A stretch of DNA of 29,504 bases from Klebsormidium nitens (GCA_000708835.1 DF237700.1:8755-38258); one strand, 5' to 3'; counted from the first letter of the stretch, positions 1 through 12,160 are shown. Notes: a model not told the origin generated them from the letters alone. Numbers and translations: made by a program.

Positions 1-1003
1 AATTCAGACGCACAGGACAAAGCGTCTTCTTTGCTGAGATTCCTCTTTACAATCACCATATTCGAGGTTGTTTCAGGAGTATCATCCTGTTCTTTCTCCG
101 CTACTACCTTGTGTTTCATTGAGTTTCTGCTGCTGTGATTGCTGGTAATCAACGCATACCGATCAGCAAACAAGTGGAGGCACATTCATTAGATTGTCTG
201 CTTGAGTACCATCAGGCAAGCAAAAGCTGGGGCGTTGGAGCAGGGAAGCACGGCCCTGGCGTGCAGGTAACTGATCAATGCGGCTTGCCCTTTCAACTAT
301 GTCAGCACTTGTTTGTCAATATGGATTGGCAGACATTTACCCAAGCAATGCGGCACCACTAGGGAGAAGGTTGAATGCATAAAAGCCTTGTCCTCTTCTC
401 TCTGCTGCTCTTTTGGAGTGGCTCATCCTAGTTGGACGTCCAGCGGAGGGGCAGCGAAGGAGCTTCGCATGGTGGGGGGTTCTATACCCTGGAATGTTTT
501 GAAGCAATGGGGATTTACCACCGCCAATGTGAAATGAATTGTTTCATCATGGTTGATTGTGGCTGCTTTCAAGAATGGAGCTTGAAGTGTAAGGCCAATT
601 GTGGAAATACTCCATCAGGCTAAAAACACTGGACAGTTGATATTCATTGGGTAATAAACAAAAGGATGGAAGAATCCGTCTTTGATGATGCGATCTCTGC
701 ATCTGCTCTTGCACAAATTATCAAGCTTGCAGGAAACATAGTTACCTACCCACATCAGGCGCCTGGCTGTGAAGAAACTTTGAGACGTGATTGTTTTGTG
801 CCCCACGTTCGAGCTGTGGTCCCTTGTGTCTTGAATGCCCCGTTACGTGGCTTAGTGGCATCAGCAACTGTTCTCACCAGAGTTACTTACTTCCTGCACA
901 CAAGGGAGAGTTTGCGGAGGTGATTTGGAATCATGGTCCCTTGCCAAAAGGTATTTAAAGCCTTGTTTTTACTCTCCTGTTCCTCCAGGCCCTACCAAAC
1001 CAT
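1..1003. other. Intergenic / 5' flank of Tudor gene 1
   Basis: No coding exon with a recognisable domain is visible on either strand; the open frames are short and have mixed composition. A TATA-like TATTTAA lies at 952-958. A pyrimidine-rich tract ending in CTCCAG (about 967-988) sits just before the first supported ATG at 1004. This could be the 3' end of a 5'UTR intron or of an intron before a further coding exon, so the true 5' end of the next gene may lie inside this stretch. Confidence 0.5.
952..958 (+). promoter_or_regulatory. Possible TATA box of Tudor gene 1
   Basis: TATTTAA lies about 46 bp upstream of the ATG at 1004. The spacing would leave a very short 5'UTR, and the pyrimidine tract plus CAG at 967-988 may be a splice acceptor instead, so this is weak. 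Confidence 0.2.
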
Positions 1004-2702
1004 ATGGCGGGCGGGGCAGCCGGTAAGGACAGCCTATCGCGTCCACCCCCCTGTTGATTCTCGGCTTCGCTTTCCAGCTACCTGTTCATGGAGAGAAGGT
1101 TCTCTGCACTGACAATACTTTGAGCAGGTTGTATCGGGTCAGCAGTCAGTGGTTCTATACTGGCATGAACTTGGTAGCTCAAGGCCACCGCAGAGGTCTG
1201 CGGCGGAACCACTGGCCATCTTGCCAGGGGGAACTGAAGCAATTGGTTCCAGACAAAATGAGAAAATGTCTTCCACAATTGCAAAGAAGTCTCAGCTTTT
1301 GCATTACCGCAGACACTGTACACAATAGACAAGTCTAATCTCTGGCTCGTATTGCAGCTAACGACGGGCCTGGCCAGGAGGTTGTGGGGAAGCCGGTGCG
1401 AAAAAAGTTTGGTAACAAGTTCTTCTCAGGCACAGTGGAGAACTACGACCCTGCGGAGAAGTGGTACAAGGTCAGTAAAGCGGGCGCGGTTCACTTCTTC
1501 CCCCTGGTTTTCACCCTCAAAACTCTTAAAAAGGACAAGCTGGTAAGGTGACGGGGTTCGTACGTCAACTGCACATACACTTGGAACTCACGGCCGAAGC
1601 TGGTGAAGGCAATGGAGACACCTTCAACTTGAGAAAAGGGATGCGACCATTACTTAAGCTCCTATTTACCCCTGGGTTTGGGGGGAGACTCTTCGGATCC
1701 ATGTTCCCTTGAGGCAAGCTACAGCACAGGTCCTCTGTTTGATCAACCAGCTGGTATGCGGAGAACCATGCCCTGCGTGAGCTCTTGATCGTACCTGCAC
1801 GAAGGAGGGAAACGGTCGTTCCACCAAGGTATTGAACTGAGTTGATAGCCGGTTGGTGCGGTGGCCCTACAGAACCATCAACAGCGACAAACCATATCCG
1901 CCGTAGCTGACACTGTTTCCCTCTGGTCCTCTCACATCACCCCCCCATGCCCTGTTACCTTTGGCCGGGCTCCTTTCTGCCGAATGAACCTGGTCGATGG
2001 CTTTTCCCTCTTGCATGCCCTGATTATAGTTACGTGACGCGTGCTGTGCAGGTCACATATGAGGACGGGGATACGGAGGAGGTGGACTGGGCGGAACTGT
2101 CCAAGCTAGTAGCAAACGCGGAGGCCAAGTCTCCTGCCAAGCGCAAGGCAACTCCGGCGAAGGCGCCTGCGGCGAAAAAGGCAAAGGCTGTAGAAGGTGA
2201 GGAACTCGGGGGCGGCTGCCTGGCTGTAGAACAACAAGATGGGTTTCAGTGTCTGGGTTCGATTCTGGGAGGATTGTTGGAATTTCAGATGCTCACAATC
2301 CAGTGGGTCTGGCACGTTTTGCAGTGTGAGACCTGTGGAACGGTGACGCCCCTTAGGCTTATGTTGTGGCACAGAAGGCTTCAATACTCACGACTGATCT
2401 GGCCCTAGAGCATGCAAGTCCTCCTCTCGAAGTTTCCTAACGGATCCAGTACGAAATCTGCCGACCTTTCAAGGCCGCCACCCGCTCGCCTGGCCCTCAC
2501 GACTCTGCATCTTTGGTGCGCAGCTCCGGCCGAGAAGCAGACAGTGGGCGTCAAGCAGGTTGCAACTGGGGGGCCCGGGCAGGGGCGAAACGTTGCTAAG
2601 CGGGTGTCAGTAGCGACGCCCAAAGCGCGGGAGGCGGCCGCCGCAGCCAAGAAACCGGTGGCGAGGGCCAAGAAAGCAGCGGCCTCCAAGAGCTCAGAGT
2701 GA
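1004..2702 (+). CDS. Small Tudor-domain protein, PTM/DIR17-like (copy 1)
   Basis: Four exons join in frame: 1004-1022, 1358-1470, 2052-2196 and 2524-2702, giving 151 residues. All introns are GT-AG. Residues about 12-60 form one Tudor-like domain of the plant PTM/DIR17 type: a GxxVRKKF start (17-24), FFSGTVENYDP (28-38), WYKVTYEDGDTEEVDW (42-57) and a closing EL. The 'YxVxYEDGDxEE' strand pair is the family hallmark, and the aromatics Tyr36, Trp42, Tyr43, Tyr47 and Trp57 could contribute to a peptide-binding cage. The rest is a basic Ala/Lys/Pro tail resembling a histone H1 tail, suggesting a nuclear, DNA- or histone-associated protein (inference). The intron after Lys44 splits the domain in phase 0. 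The ATG was chosen because its 19-nt exon ends in G|GTAAGG, which completes an Ala codon with exon 2; a longer 5' coding exon is not excluded. The target mark and function are unknown. Confidence 0.8.
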
Positions 2703-3203
2703 GGCCTCTCCGCCCACTGTGAAGGATCTCGAGCGGCTTATCAACAATGCTGCGACTGGCCGTCAAACTCCATGGATGTTCGGTTGATGTCTCACAAGTT
2801 CATTGTTTGGCTTGTCTCTCTGGGGAACGTCTTTGTAGAGCGCCTGTCAAAAGTCAATCGTAGCTGGCTCTGCCGCCATTGCCTCGCGAACAGTCTTTGC
2901 TGAAAGTCTTTCGAGGGAGATTCATTGTCCAAACAGCTGCATGGCAGCGGAGAAATCCCTACAGACGGACGGGACCATGCAAGCTCATGACAAACAGAGG
3001 GACACCCAAGTCTCTCGTTGCTTGACGTTGTCTCATTCTTCCCAGAGGGTGAATCTCATTACTAGCAGATGGATAAGCTTGTTACCGTTTTCGGGCGTTC
3101 TGATGGGTGACGTTGCGTTTAAGTGGACGAGCCCGCTTCTTATGCTTATTCAGTCGGGTGCGTTATATACTCCGCGCTGACATGGGCGTTCTGGTGGGTG
3201 CAG
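2703..3203. other. Gap between the two Tudor genes
   Basis: This stretch should contain the promoter and first exon of the second Tudor gene, but no candidate first exon is convincing. ATGs at 2941 and 3102 can be joined to the downstream exon only through weak donors. A continuous fusion of the two genes is unlikely because copy 1 ends in a clean TGA after its basic tail. Confidence 0.4.
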
Positions 3204-4612
3204 TGTTGCGGCTCCGGAGGGGCAGGGTCGGAACGTGATTGGGCGCAGAGTTCGCAAAAAGTTTGAGGACATTGGCGCCTACTACACGGGACACGTCAAT
3301 GGATACGACCCGAAAGTTGCCTACTACAAGGTGAGCGTACAACCCTCGCAAGCTGGGGCCGGCCAGCGGACTAGTCTAGGCAGGCACGGCATTGGCTCCG
3401 GGAGCGTTGCTTGGCATCGAAAAGTCGTCAGGACGTGCGACCGGGGGACAGGTACGGTTCTAAGCGTGAGTGTTGGATCGGAACGGCTCTCTTGTGTTTA
3501 GCGCAGGGCCGAGCTTGCGCTAAAGCGATCTTGGGTGATTGACCAGGAGAACATCTCCACCGCTTTGTGACCTCCACATGTCAATGACGACGACCTTCAT
3601 TGAAACGGCTTCCTTCTTGTGGCCGCGAATCTTGAAGCCTTCCACTGTCGATTGGAGAGCCGCTTTCTTCAAGAGGTAGTCGAGGCCAAATTAAGGACAA
3701 TTGCGGTGGGTCTGTGGTCGCGTGTCAGCCGCGGTGCGCATGCGCAGGTGGAGTACGACGACGGCGATGCCGAGGAGATGGAGTGGGACGAGCTCAGCAT
3801 GTGGCTTGTGGACGAGAACGGCACAGAAGCAGGCCCGAGTGCGCCGGTGAGTAAGCGCGTGCGGCTAAGCACGGCCCGTTCTGAACGTCTGAAGTGTTTG
3901 ATACCCCTTTGAGGACCCTCGTTCTTCGCCGTGCCGTTCGTAAGGCCGGGTGCTTGGGTTTGGTCAAAGCGCTCCCCTCGGAGTCAGCGGATTGCGGACT
4001 TGCGAACGCAGAGTAAAGACTAGCGTGGCCTGCTTAGCGACCAATCCCGAGAAGGACCTTGTGAGGCTCGCCAGGGGCAAATTCTGGCCTCGTATGTCAT
4101 GCACGTGGGCGAGACGAGCCCGTTTTTGTTGCTCTACCATTTGGGCTTTGCATTTCATCAGCGTCGGGGGACTCGTGTTTTTGAAAGCTGCAAATTTCTT
4201 TGAAGCTCCATCAGTGTTGCGAGAAGAGACTGTGTGGGCCCAAGGGAGGCCCGAGCTGCAGTCTCTTACGACCCCTCCTTGCTGCTGCAAACGCGTGTGC
4301 ATCTTGATCAGAGCGCACTTCACGCTTTCGTGCTGGCGGACGTGTGAGGATTATACTGCTCTGTTGTCGAATCGTCCTCCTTGCGAAGCACATTTCTTTA
4401 AGTAATTCCCTCGAGTAAAGCGTTGCGCTGTTTGTGGCAGGCTGCGGCTGCTTCCCCGGGCCCGTCCTCGGGCAAGAAACAGGTGCTTGAAATCAGAAAG
4501 AGTGAGTCGCCCCCCCTGATCCCGGCTCTCGTATTTCCAGGCGCCAGCGCCGGCCGCCACGGCTTCCCCTGCTAAGGCCAGAAAGGGCACCGCCGCCAGC
4601 TCTCAAAAGTAG
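3204..4612 (+). CDS. Small Tudor-domain protein, PTM/DIR17-like (copy 2, first exon unresolved)
   Basis: Supported exons are 3204-3330, 3748-3846, 4441-4482 and 4541-4612 (stop TAG), all with GT-AG borders. They encode GQGRNVIGRRVRKKF, then GHVNGYDPKVAYYK, then VEYDDGDAEEMEWDEL: a complete Tudor-like domain of the same PTM/DIR17 type as the preceding gene. A short tail rich in Ala, Pro, Ser and Lys follows. The intron after 'YYK' is phase 0 at exactly the same point in the domain as in copy 1, so the two genes are tandem duplicates. The basic tail is shorter than in copy 1 and is carried on two small exons. The first listed exon starts in the middle of a codon if the CAG at 3201-3203 is the acceptor. 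AG at 3219 or 3225 would put it in phase 0, so the N-terminus is open. A nuclear chromatin role is inferred from the family only. Confidence 0.7.
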
Positions 4613-6687
4613 GCGCAGGACCCTCTTAACGAGCCTTGTTTCGAGAGTCATTGTCTTGGCATGGCACGAGTGTTGGCAAGCTGGAAGCAGGCGATAGAAC
4701 CATTTCGACCGTATCTTCTGAGTCGCAAATCATGTTGGTTCTCATCGTCATTGCTGCCAGCTTTGGCACTTTGAAGCTGGAACTTCTTTCTCAATTCAAA
4801 AGTGTCTGCTTAATTGAATAAGCCGACTTTTCTTCATCTTGCAGGGAACCGGGAGTGATCCTGATAGATTAGGAATAGCTGCGGCTCATTTAGAGCTTTG
4901 TCTCAGACAATCAAACGATGACAAGCAGATTGTGGATGTTGGAACATTGGATGGAACAGATCTGCAAAGACAGACACCAGTTCCGGCCTTCATAAAGTTG
5001 CCAGCATGAATGAACGTAGGTTCGTGTCGGACATCCCGACTTTGTGCCAAGTTTCTAGTACAGTCCCTTGCCATAGAACAAAAGCTTTGCGTGGAATTGA
5101 CTCGAACGTTGCGTCGTACTTGTGAGTACCCTGAAGATCAACATTGATCTTCAGAATACCTCGTCAGCCAGGTACGGTCCACTCGCGCAAAACAAGGTCG
5201 ATTCATGATTCGATCTTCAACGTTGCAAGCGCAAGCTGTTGATTATAGCAGTACTGGTCTTGATGATGCAGCTTACAAGGGGGGGCGCCATTCGGTTGAA
5301 AAGGGTCTCTTCTTTAAGTTCGGTCCGACTCCGCTCGGGTGTGTGTAAGTCTGGCGCTCCTGGCTACATGACGGCAGCTGTCGCACGGCTCTACGAGTAA
5401 CCTGATTGGACGAGCACTGAGCCAGTGTTAAATGCGTCTTCATCTTCCCAGTACGTGCATGTACGATTATGTTGAACTTGTAGTTTCGCGAGAGCCGGTG
5501 CTCCGACGACAAAACTTGAAACGCCAGCGCGAGCCGCCCACTGAGTCTGCTGCGCATATATATGTACAGTACTCAAAATACTTTACGACAAAGTATAGTA
5601 GCACATGTGTGTTCAATAATTCGTCATGGTCGCTCATGGCGCAGAATCGCGTTCATTAGTAAGTTGATTGAACCCCATATGCATGCCTCCAGTACGAGCC
5701 GCGTCAGTGCCTGCTTGATATATCGGCATGTCGGCGGGCCACTGGCAGCCGTGCATGGCGGTTGCATTAGCGGCCTTAGCGCCGCCGCTTAGATAGGTGA
5801 GTCCAGGGTGCAAAGTTAGCGTGCCAGTGCAAAACAATAAGTTATAAACTCTGAAGCTCCGCGTATGTTATGAGAACGATCAAAATTGGATTCACCAAAT
5901 TGCATTGCAACGTACACCGGCCGCCGGTGACTTGATATTGTACATACGTGCACCCATGCCGCCATGGCATATGGATCGAACTTAGAAACCGTTGCCATCA
6001 TCACACCGCGATTGCCTGGCAAGGCGGATGTTGGATCGATCAATAATTGGTATACGAACGTTATCAGCTCGCAGCTGCCGCCGTGGCAGAATCATCTCCC
6101 GGCCTGGCATGCGCATGATATTAAACGATCGGAAGTGACGGTCTTCAACACTTGCACGGCTGAAGTATTCCCGATAATTTGAAGTTGTGCACATCAAGTC
6201 GATATTGAAGAGACTTCTCAATGTATGCGTTATGCATTTACTGAAAGGCTTGGCCCAATCATTCAATGCCGCGCGCACAGTACTTGAAATTCAAATGAAA
6301 AGTAAATTCAAGCTAGAACATCACCATCGGCTCATCATTTAAGCCGAAGCTCATCTCAACCCACCGCTGACATCGGATTGATCTGCCAACTTATCCAGTT
6401 GCCCACAGCAGCGCAATTGTTTGTATCCGTGCGCAATGATCTCCTCAAATTAGAAACGCTCGTACTCCATACAAGCAGAGAGCTGATGACTCGGGCGGAA
6501 ACCATGTATACAAACGGATTTTACCACCCACGAAAGCTCTCGTCCATTGTCGATACTACCACTCTCATGGTGTTCAAAATCTCTTCAACAAACGCCAGGG
6601 CGCTTTCGAAAGCGACTTAAGGGTTGGACGAGCAAACCTTACTCATCCCGAGATCTAGATCTGTACATACCTTCTCCCTGCATGCGT
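4613..6687. other. Intergenic region, no gene seen
   Basis: Between the second Tudor gene (+) and the cupin gene (-), both ending towards this gap (convergent 3' ends). Open frames are short, with no domain-like protein pattern or matched splice sites. It is AT-richer than the exons and contains many GATC/ATGCAT-type short palindromes and one perfect hairpin (5131-5154). Confidence 0.55.
5131..5154. repeat. Perfect 10-bp inverted repeat with 4-nt loop
   Basis: CTGAAGATCA (5131-5140) and TGATCTTCAG (5145-5154) are exact reverse complements separated by ACAT. The hairpin lies in noncoding DNA about 520 bp past the stop of the second Tudor gene. There is no T-run after it, and nothing suggests a known RNA class. 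Confidence 0.6.
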
Positions 6688-9600
6688 CTACATATCGAAG
6701 AACCCTTTGACTGCGTGATCGAAGAAGTCGCTTGCCGCCTTCTCAACGTCCGCCGCCGACAGCACGCTGCTCTTCTTGGGGCGGGTCAAGATCATGGCCT
6801 CGTGGGCGCGCGCGTGGAGCACCTTCTTCTCGACCTCGGGGTCCACGTTGAAGCCTGCAGCAGGCGAACAATATCTGGCCTATTGGAAAGAAGTAAGGAA
6901 CTGGGAATTGTCACGTTACCTCGACGCCTCGTTTGAGAGCCCATGATATACCTATTAAAAGGAACAAATCGAAGAACTGGAGTCTGGTATCAAAGGGTGC
7001 AGAGTAAAGGATTTTAAAATCCTCTGGTATGTTTTAACACTTCTTTCCTTCACTGAAACCGTTGAAGCTCCCGAACCCGCAAATGAAGAACTCTTCTGCA
7101 ATTCCTCCCTATTGGATCCGCATTTTCTTCCCAACCGACCAGAATGGCAGATTAACCTGTTGTAACACCATCCATCCTCGGCTACAAGTGCAGTTGATTC
7201 ACAACCATTTTTGTCCAGTAATCGATGACGGGTCGGCCGGCTCACCCGCCACGAGGACGTCGAAGGGGAAGGCCTTGTACACGGAGTTGGCCCCCGCCAG
7301 GAAGAACGACAGCGGAGCGGGGCTGGTCATGACGTCCACCCACTCCAGCGGGGCGGCCCGGGCAGCCAGCTTGGCGGCCGGGAAGTGCTTGGGGATTACA
7401 ACCAGGTCGCCCTCTCCGACCGCCCGGTCGAGCACGGTCTTTCCCCCGGGCCCGGCCACCTGGATGCGGCCTTTGCCCCGGGTGAAGTACACGATGTGGT
7501 GCGCGTTCGCGGACCACGTAGGAGCAAACAGGGCGTCCTGCGCAGATGGAAAGAGTGCTTCAGCAGAAATTGCAAGGGCTTTGGATAAGATCAACCAATA
7601 CTAGAAGCGCCACTTGAGACTCTGATGGAGGCGGAGGTGTAAGGTTGCGTCAAGGTGGTGACGACAGCTCAATTGCCCGCCTTTGATCGTGAAGTTCGAC
7701 GACTGAGTCCTATCTTGATTCCATGTTCGTGCCGATACCACAACTGTCGAGATGGCGGAACGGTAGTCGACGGCAGGAAATGAACAATTGCTCTGTGGTA
7801 TGGCGATTGAGATACGAACGGAAAATTGCATAACACCCTTGATTCTTGCCTTCGACGCGGCTTGATGTGAGATACGTCGGGTTTAAAACGCCATTGTGAT
7901 TCCGGGAAGCCTGGAAAATTCAGCTGCCTTCGACAGGATGGGAGACGCTGAGGGCTTGCAAACGCAAAGCGATGAAACGGCATCTTTTCCTCGATCTCTC
8001 TTGACCTCAGACGACATTCTCTTACCGGCTTCAGCTTCGTGTGCGCGGCACTCAGGCCAATCGTCTCGAGGATGGGCAGCTTGAACTTGGTCACAAAGTT
8101 GAGAGACCCGCCGCGGGTGACCACCTCCGCCTGCGTGTGCTCCAAATTGAAGCTGAAGTCGCCGAAGAACGTGTTGGGCTCCGGCTCCGCGGGCGCGCGC
8201 GCGCTCTCCTTCTTTTCGACCTTGATGATGCCGGCGCCCTTCTGGCTGGTCAGCAGCTTCTCCACCGTCGCCTCGTCCACGTTCCACGCGGCCGCGAGCA
8301 CGTCCTTGGAGAAGCCGTTGATAACCGGCGCCAAAGTCTCGTCCTCGCGGTTGCCGAACAGGAAGAAGATCTGCGCAGAAAGTTGCGATGGTCACCAAGC
8401 TGAAGGAAGAAGGTGCATACGCCTGATAACCGGAAAACAACGGAGCCAAAAATGGAGAAGTTTTATGCTCCCGCAACCCCAAGATCTTGGTTATGAAAGC
8501 TCCAACCAGCTCGCAGGTCACCCCCGGAGGTCGTCAACGGAACTTGGACGTGGCCCACTTGAAAAACACTTTTCCTCGTTCCATCCGCCAGCTTGAGCAT
8601 ACAATCCAATCTAACTAAATGTCGCTCGCGCCTAAATTCAACCCGAAACGCTCTGCTTATTTCGGAAGACCGTAAGTTTGCTTGTTCACACGAGCTTCGT
8701 GTGCCAACACTTGAGCTATCCTGAAGCAGCCCGGCCACCTCGCCCTTGTTCTAGATTCTTGGAACTGAGCTGCAGAGTACACTTTCTACTCGTGTGGTTT
8801 GAATTAGCAACCTTTTCTCTTTGCTTTCATCTCACCGAGGCGTTCATCGCCCCTTTCCCCCGCGTGTTGCTGAGATCCGCCACGCCCAGCGCCCGGAACT
8901 TGTCTTGGCCGTCGTTGTGCACTCCGAGCACAAAGCCCTCGGGGACCGCCACGACGTCACCCTGATGCAGCCGGTGCAGATTGCTGGGGCCCAGGGAAGT
9001 TACCAGCCGGGCCATGGCACTCCCTGCAATCAGGTGGGCACCCGTTACGGCAGTCTCGCACACGAAACTCGCTTGGTTCCCATATGATCTCCATGAGGGT
9101 GCAAGTTTGTGACGGTCGCTCTTTCAGCAACACGAGTCATGTGCCTTTAGGGCAGATTTGGCTAAATTAGAATACGTAGAATGAAAAGAAGGAGGCGTTC
9201 CTGCTTCAAAAGATGCGACACAGTAATGCAAAGCGCGATGAGTTGGTCTGCTCAGCATCTTAGAGTGACAAGCGCAGCAACCCAAACAGGCTTTCAGGTT
9301 TTCAACTCGTGATCGAGAAAAAGTATGTGAGTCCTATAGATGGACACCCGTTGACTCCATTGTTCAGTGCTCACTGATTGATAATCAGCAAAACCTAGGT
9401 AACGAAATGCACATGCTTGATGGCTACGAAGGCGAGTTGTGAGTACACCGCAATCTGCAGATAACTACATACGATCAAACCGTTCACAGAAAAGTGCCAA
9501 ACTTGTGCATCACGCAGCCCACACGCAACCCACACCCTGAAAAAACCATGAAGATGAAAACTGTGTCATGCGGCCATTTTGCAACATAATGTTGTGCCCC

Positions 9601-9855
9601 CCCACCTTCCACGACGTAGAGCAGCGACGGCGTGTTCATGTACCGCGGCAGCAGCACCCCCTGCGGCTCCAGTGTCACCTCCACCGCACCCGCCGCCGCG
9701 TAGTGCCCCAGCGCGCTGTCCGGCTCCCACTGCTTGATGCACCCGCCCTCGGTCTTGAGGATCTCGGTCGGCCCGCGGGGGACCAGGTCCATGCCGCAGC
9801 AGACCCCCGCCAGGAGAAGAGCGACCAGAAGGGCCAGAACGGCAAACCGCGCCAT
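6688..9855 (-). CDS. Double-cupin 11S globulin/glutelin type-D1-like protein with signal peptide
   Basis: Five exons (transcript order 9606-9855, 8836-9023, 8026-8370, 7246-7537, 6688-6854) join with matching phases into 413 residues. Start ATG at 9855 is in a good context (GCCATGGCG); stop is TAG. Residues 1-21 are a hydrophobic signal peptide ending in AGVCCG, so the protein should enter the secretory route. The first cupin (about 25-200) contains LPRYMNTPSLLYVVEG and the DVVAVPEG strand; AWNVDEATVEKLLTSQKGAGIIKV closes it in the way of glutelin type-D1/11S proteins. The second cupin (about 215-400) has NAHHIVYFTRGKGRIQV, then GDLVVIPKHFPAAK, then FNVDPEVEKKV. This is the bicupin plan of seed 11S globulins and their non-seed relatives. 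The first cupin lacks the His-rich metal-binding motif of enzymatic cupins, so storage or binding is likelier than catalysis (inference). No Asn-Gly cleavage site typical of true 11S processing was recognised. Confidence 0.88.
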
Positions 9856-12160
9856 GGCGTCAGAGCGCGTCTGGTAAAATTGAAATGACGGGTGCGCTGA
9901 CTAAAGCACCCCTGCAGTCTTGATCAAGTCTCGCTGGGGGACGCTACGAAAACAGGATACTTTGCATGGGTTGAAGCGATGGACGAGCCACTCTGGACGA
10001 CAAGCTGTAATGCATTCCTCGTCGAATACAATGTGTCGAGCAAGACCTCGCGTCCTCCTGCCAGATCTCCTCGTTCACTTCCTCGCTCAAGCGATTCGTC
10101 TGTTAGACAGCTCAGATGGGCGCTAGCCTAATTTAAAGCTGACAGAACCCGTCTTTTTGTTGAGCAGTTGAGGAGCTCGCGCGCACAGCCTGAGTAGATG
10201 CCGGGTATTGTCAGGCTCCAAGCTCCAGACACCTACTGCAAATTCGTCGACATACTGTGCGAGTGCCGGACGAGCCTGGCAACTCAATTCTTGCAAACCA
10301 CTATGGCCTTCTGAACACCACCGCAGGAGTTTTGAGGGGCCAAAGAGCAGTATCAATGTCCGGGTACACGAGAGGTCTTGCTATAGAGGCAGGCTCGGAC
10401 AATTACTTTGGAACCAATCGGAATACAGAGTGCATTTACGTGAAGGCATCTCAGAGATGTGGTTACAAAAAGGCGGCTGCTCAATAGGCGGAATGACGAT
10501 GAGAGTTGGTTAAGCGACTGGATTTCGAGTACGCAAACCAGCCTGCGCAGAACTAACCGAGCGGGTTACATGCACGATTTTTCGGGGTGCGTGGTGCAGG
10601 CGTGCAGAGCGTGACATTCGAGAGGCAGTGATTTGCCTTTAAGGGCCCCACTTCACGGCGCCAACGCGTGCATGCTTGAGCATATCGCGAGAGTGAAGTG
10701 GAACGGAATCCAAGAAGCGGCCTGGGGCCGGTGCGTCTTCGACTCGCGAAGGTACTGCACAAATTAGCACGGAGACGCATTGAGTGCATGCCCGGAACTC
10801 GTGCCAGAGGCCATGCAACTTGGTTCGGTGGCAGCCCTGCCAATTAAATAGTCGCGGCGAGATCATGTCTAGCTCGGAGCCTTCAATCAGATTCATCATG
10901 ATTAACCTCCTTGGACAGCCTAGCTGGAGCTGAGCATGTGCGCATCCATTTGGCATGATGCACAATCAAGAGCCGATCGTGATTGACTCCATACGTGTGA
11001 TGCCCGCGTTCGATCTTGCCATGCGCAACGGTATATAATCACAGGCTCATGCCAGATATGTGTATAGTGAGATTGCCAAGGTCCGATGCATACCAAATCC
11101 TTTAAATATGCTGGTCCTGAAGCAACTCCCAGTCCCGAACCGGGAGTCCGATCTTTCATTTGCACGTGTACAAAGGTATTGCTCATCAACTCCCTCTCAT
11201 GTCGACATGTCCGACGGTTATATGTCGATATATCCGGCCCGGGCCGATAATTTCAGTAACAGAGTATCGAATTCGAGGGCGACATGAACCCAGGCGTGGT
11301 ATGCATGTTGAGAGTACATCTGGACCACATCACACGCATGGTTATATATACGTTTGCCCAATCTAAGTAAAGTGCAGTTTTTGTGCTGATCGGGCTTTCA
11401 GGGCGTCCCGGCTTCGAATCCTCAAATCTGTGCCCCTAAGGTGCAGAAGAATGCGCGCGCTAGAACGCCACCTTAGTCCCTTTCAGTCCGCGAAACGACC
11501 TCGGATGCAGGACAAGATAGCAATCCGATAATGATTGCCGGAACCCGGGAGAAAGTTATAGACGAATTAAACCCTAATCGTGTGGTGATATCACAAATTT
11601 GCATGTAGCACAGACCTTATAACGTTCGACGAGCTGTGTTCGATGCCGAATTAAGTCCCAGCCATTTCGCCCCTAGCAACGTGCCGCCAGAATCTGGGCC
11701 CGGATATAACCTACATGATCGCCTCTTATCTGCTCAATCAGGTAGCTCATCAGACGATCGAAGCAATCTGCCCCGGCCGGCATGCAGTGATGTGACCGTA
11801 TTGAAGCGAAGGTCCTCAATCGATGTTGAATAATATAATGTAACTCATTGTCCGCAATCCTCCTTGCCCTCAAGCTTTCACAGCTAACGCACGCTAGTCA
11901 ACGAAAGAATACTTATGACACTCCGATGGTGGTGATTAGCCCTTCTAGTACGGCGTTTCTTCCGATGGTAACTGCAATTTGGAATCAAGGCGACGCTTGG
12001 GCAGTGTCGGTTGCGTACGACAATGTGCCTAGGCCTACGTCAATATTCCTAAAAATCGAACTTTGCCCATGCACGCTCCCTAAGCAAGGCTCGTGCTCTC
12101 ACTTGAAAGTCAGAAGTGGCCAATGGCATGGACAAAGGACCCCCCGCCTAGGCTGTGCCT
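9856..12160. other. Intergenic region, no gene seen
   Basis: Upstream of the cupin start and downstream of the GPDH stop (both on the - strand), so it should include the cupin promoter and the GPDH 3'UTR. Frames are short and show no domain pattern. A tRNA T-loop-like GGCTTCGAATCC at 11410-11421 has no matching arms. Sequence composition is mixed, with many short GATC, CATG and TATA palindromes. Confidence 0.5.

Noticed and set aside
2255-2275. GGGTTCGATTCTGGG, tRNA-like
   Set aside because: It is inside an intron of the first Tudor gene, with no complementary stem or other tRNA arms.
3182-3237. ATG at 3182 as the start of Tudor copy 2
   Set aside because: This ATG is in a different frame from the Tudor domain and reaches TGA at 3236-3238. 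It cannot start the protein without splicing.
8041-8403. + strand open frames opposite cupin exon 3
   Set aside because: They are a shadow of the cupin exon 8026-8370; no domain pattern and no splice partners.
11410-11421. T-loop-like GGCTTCGAATCC suggesting a tRNA
   Set aside because: The flanking bases do not form a T stem, and no acceptor, D or anticodon arms are found at the right distances.
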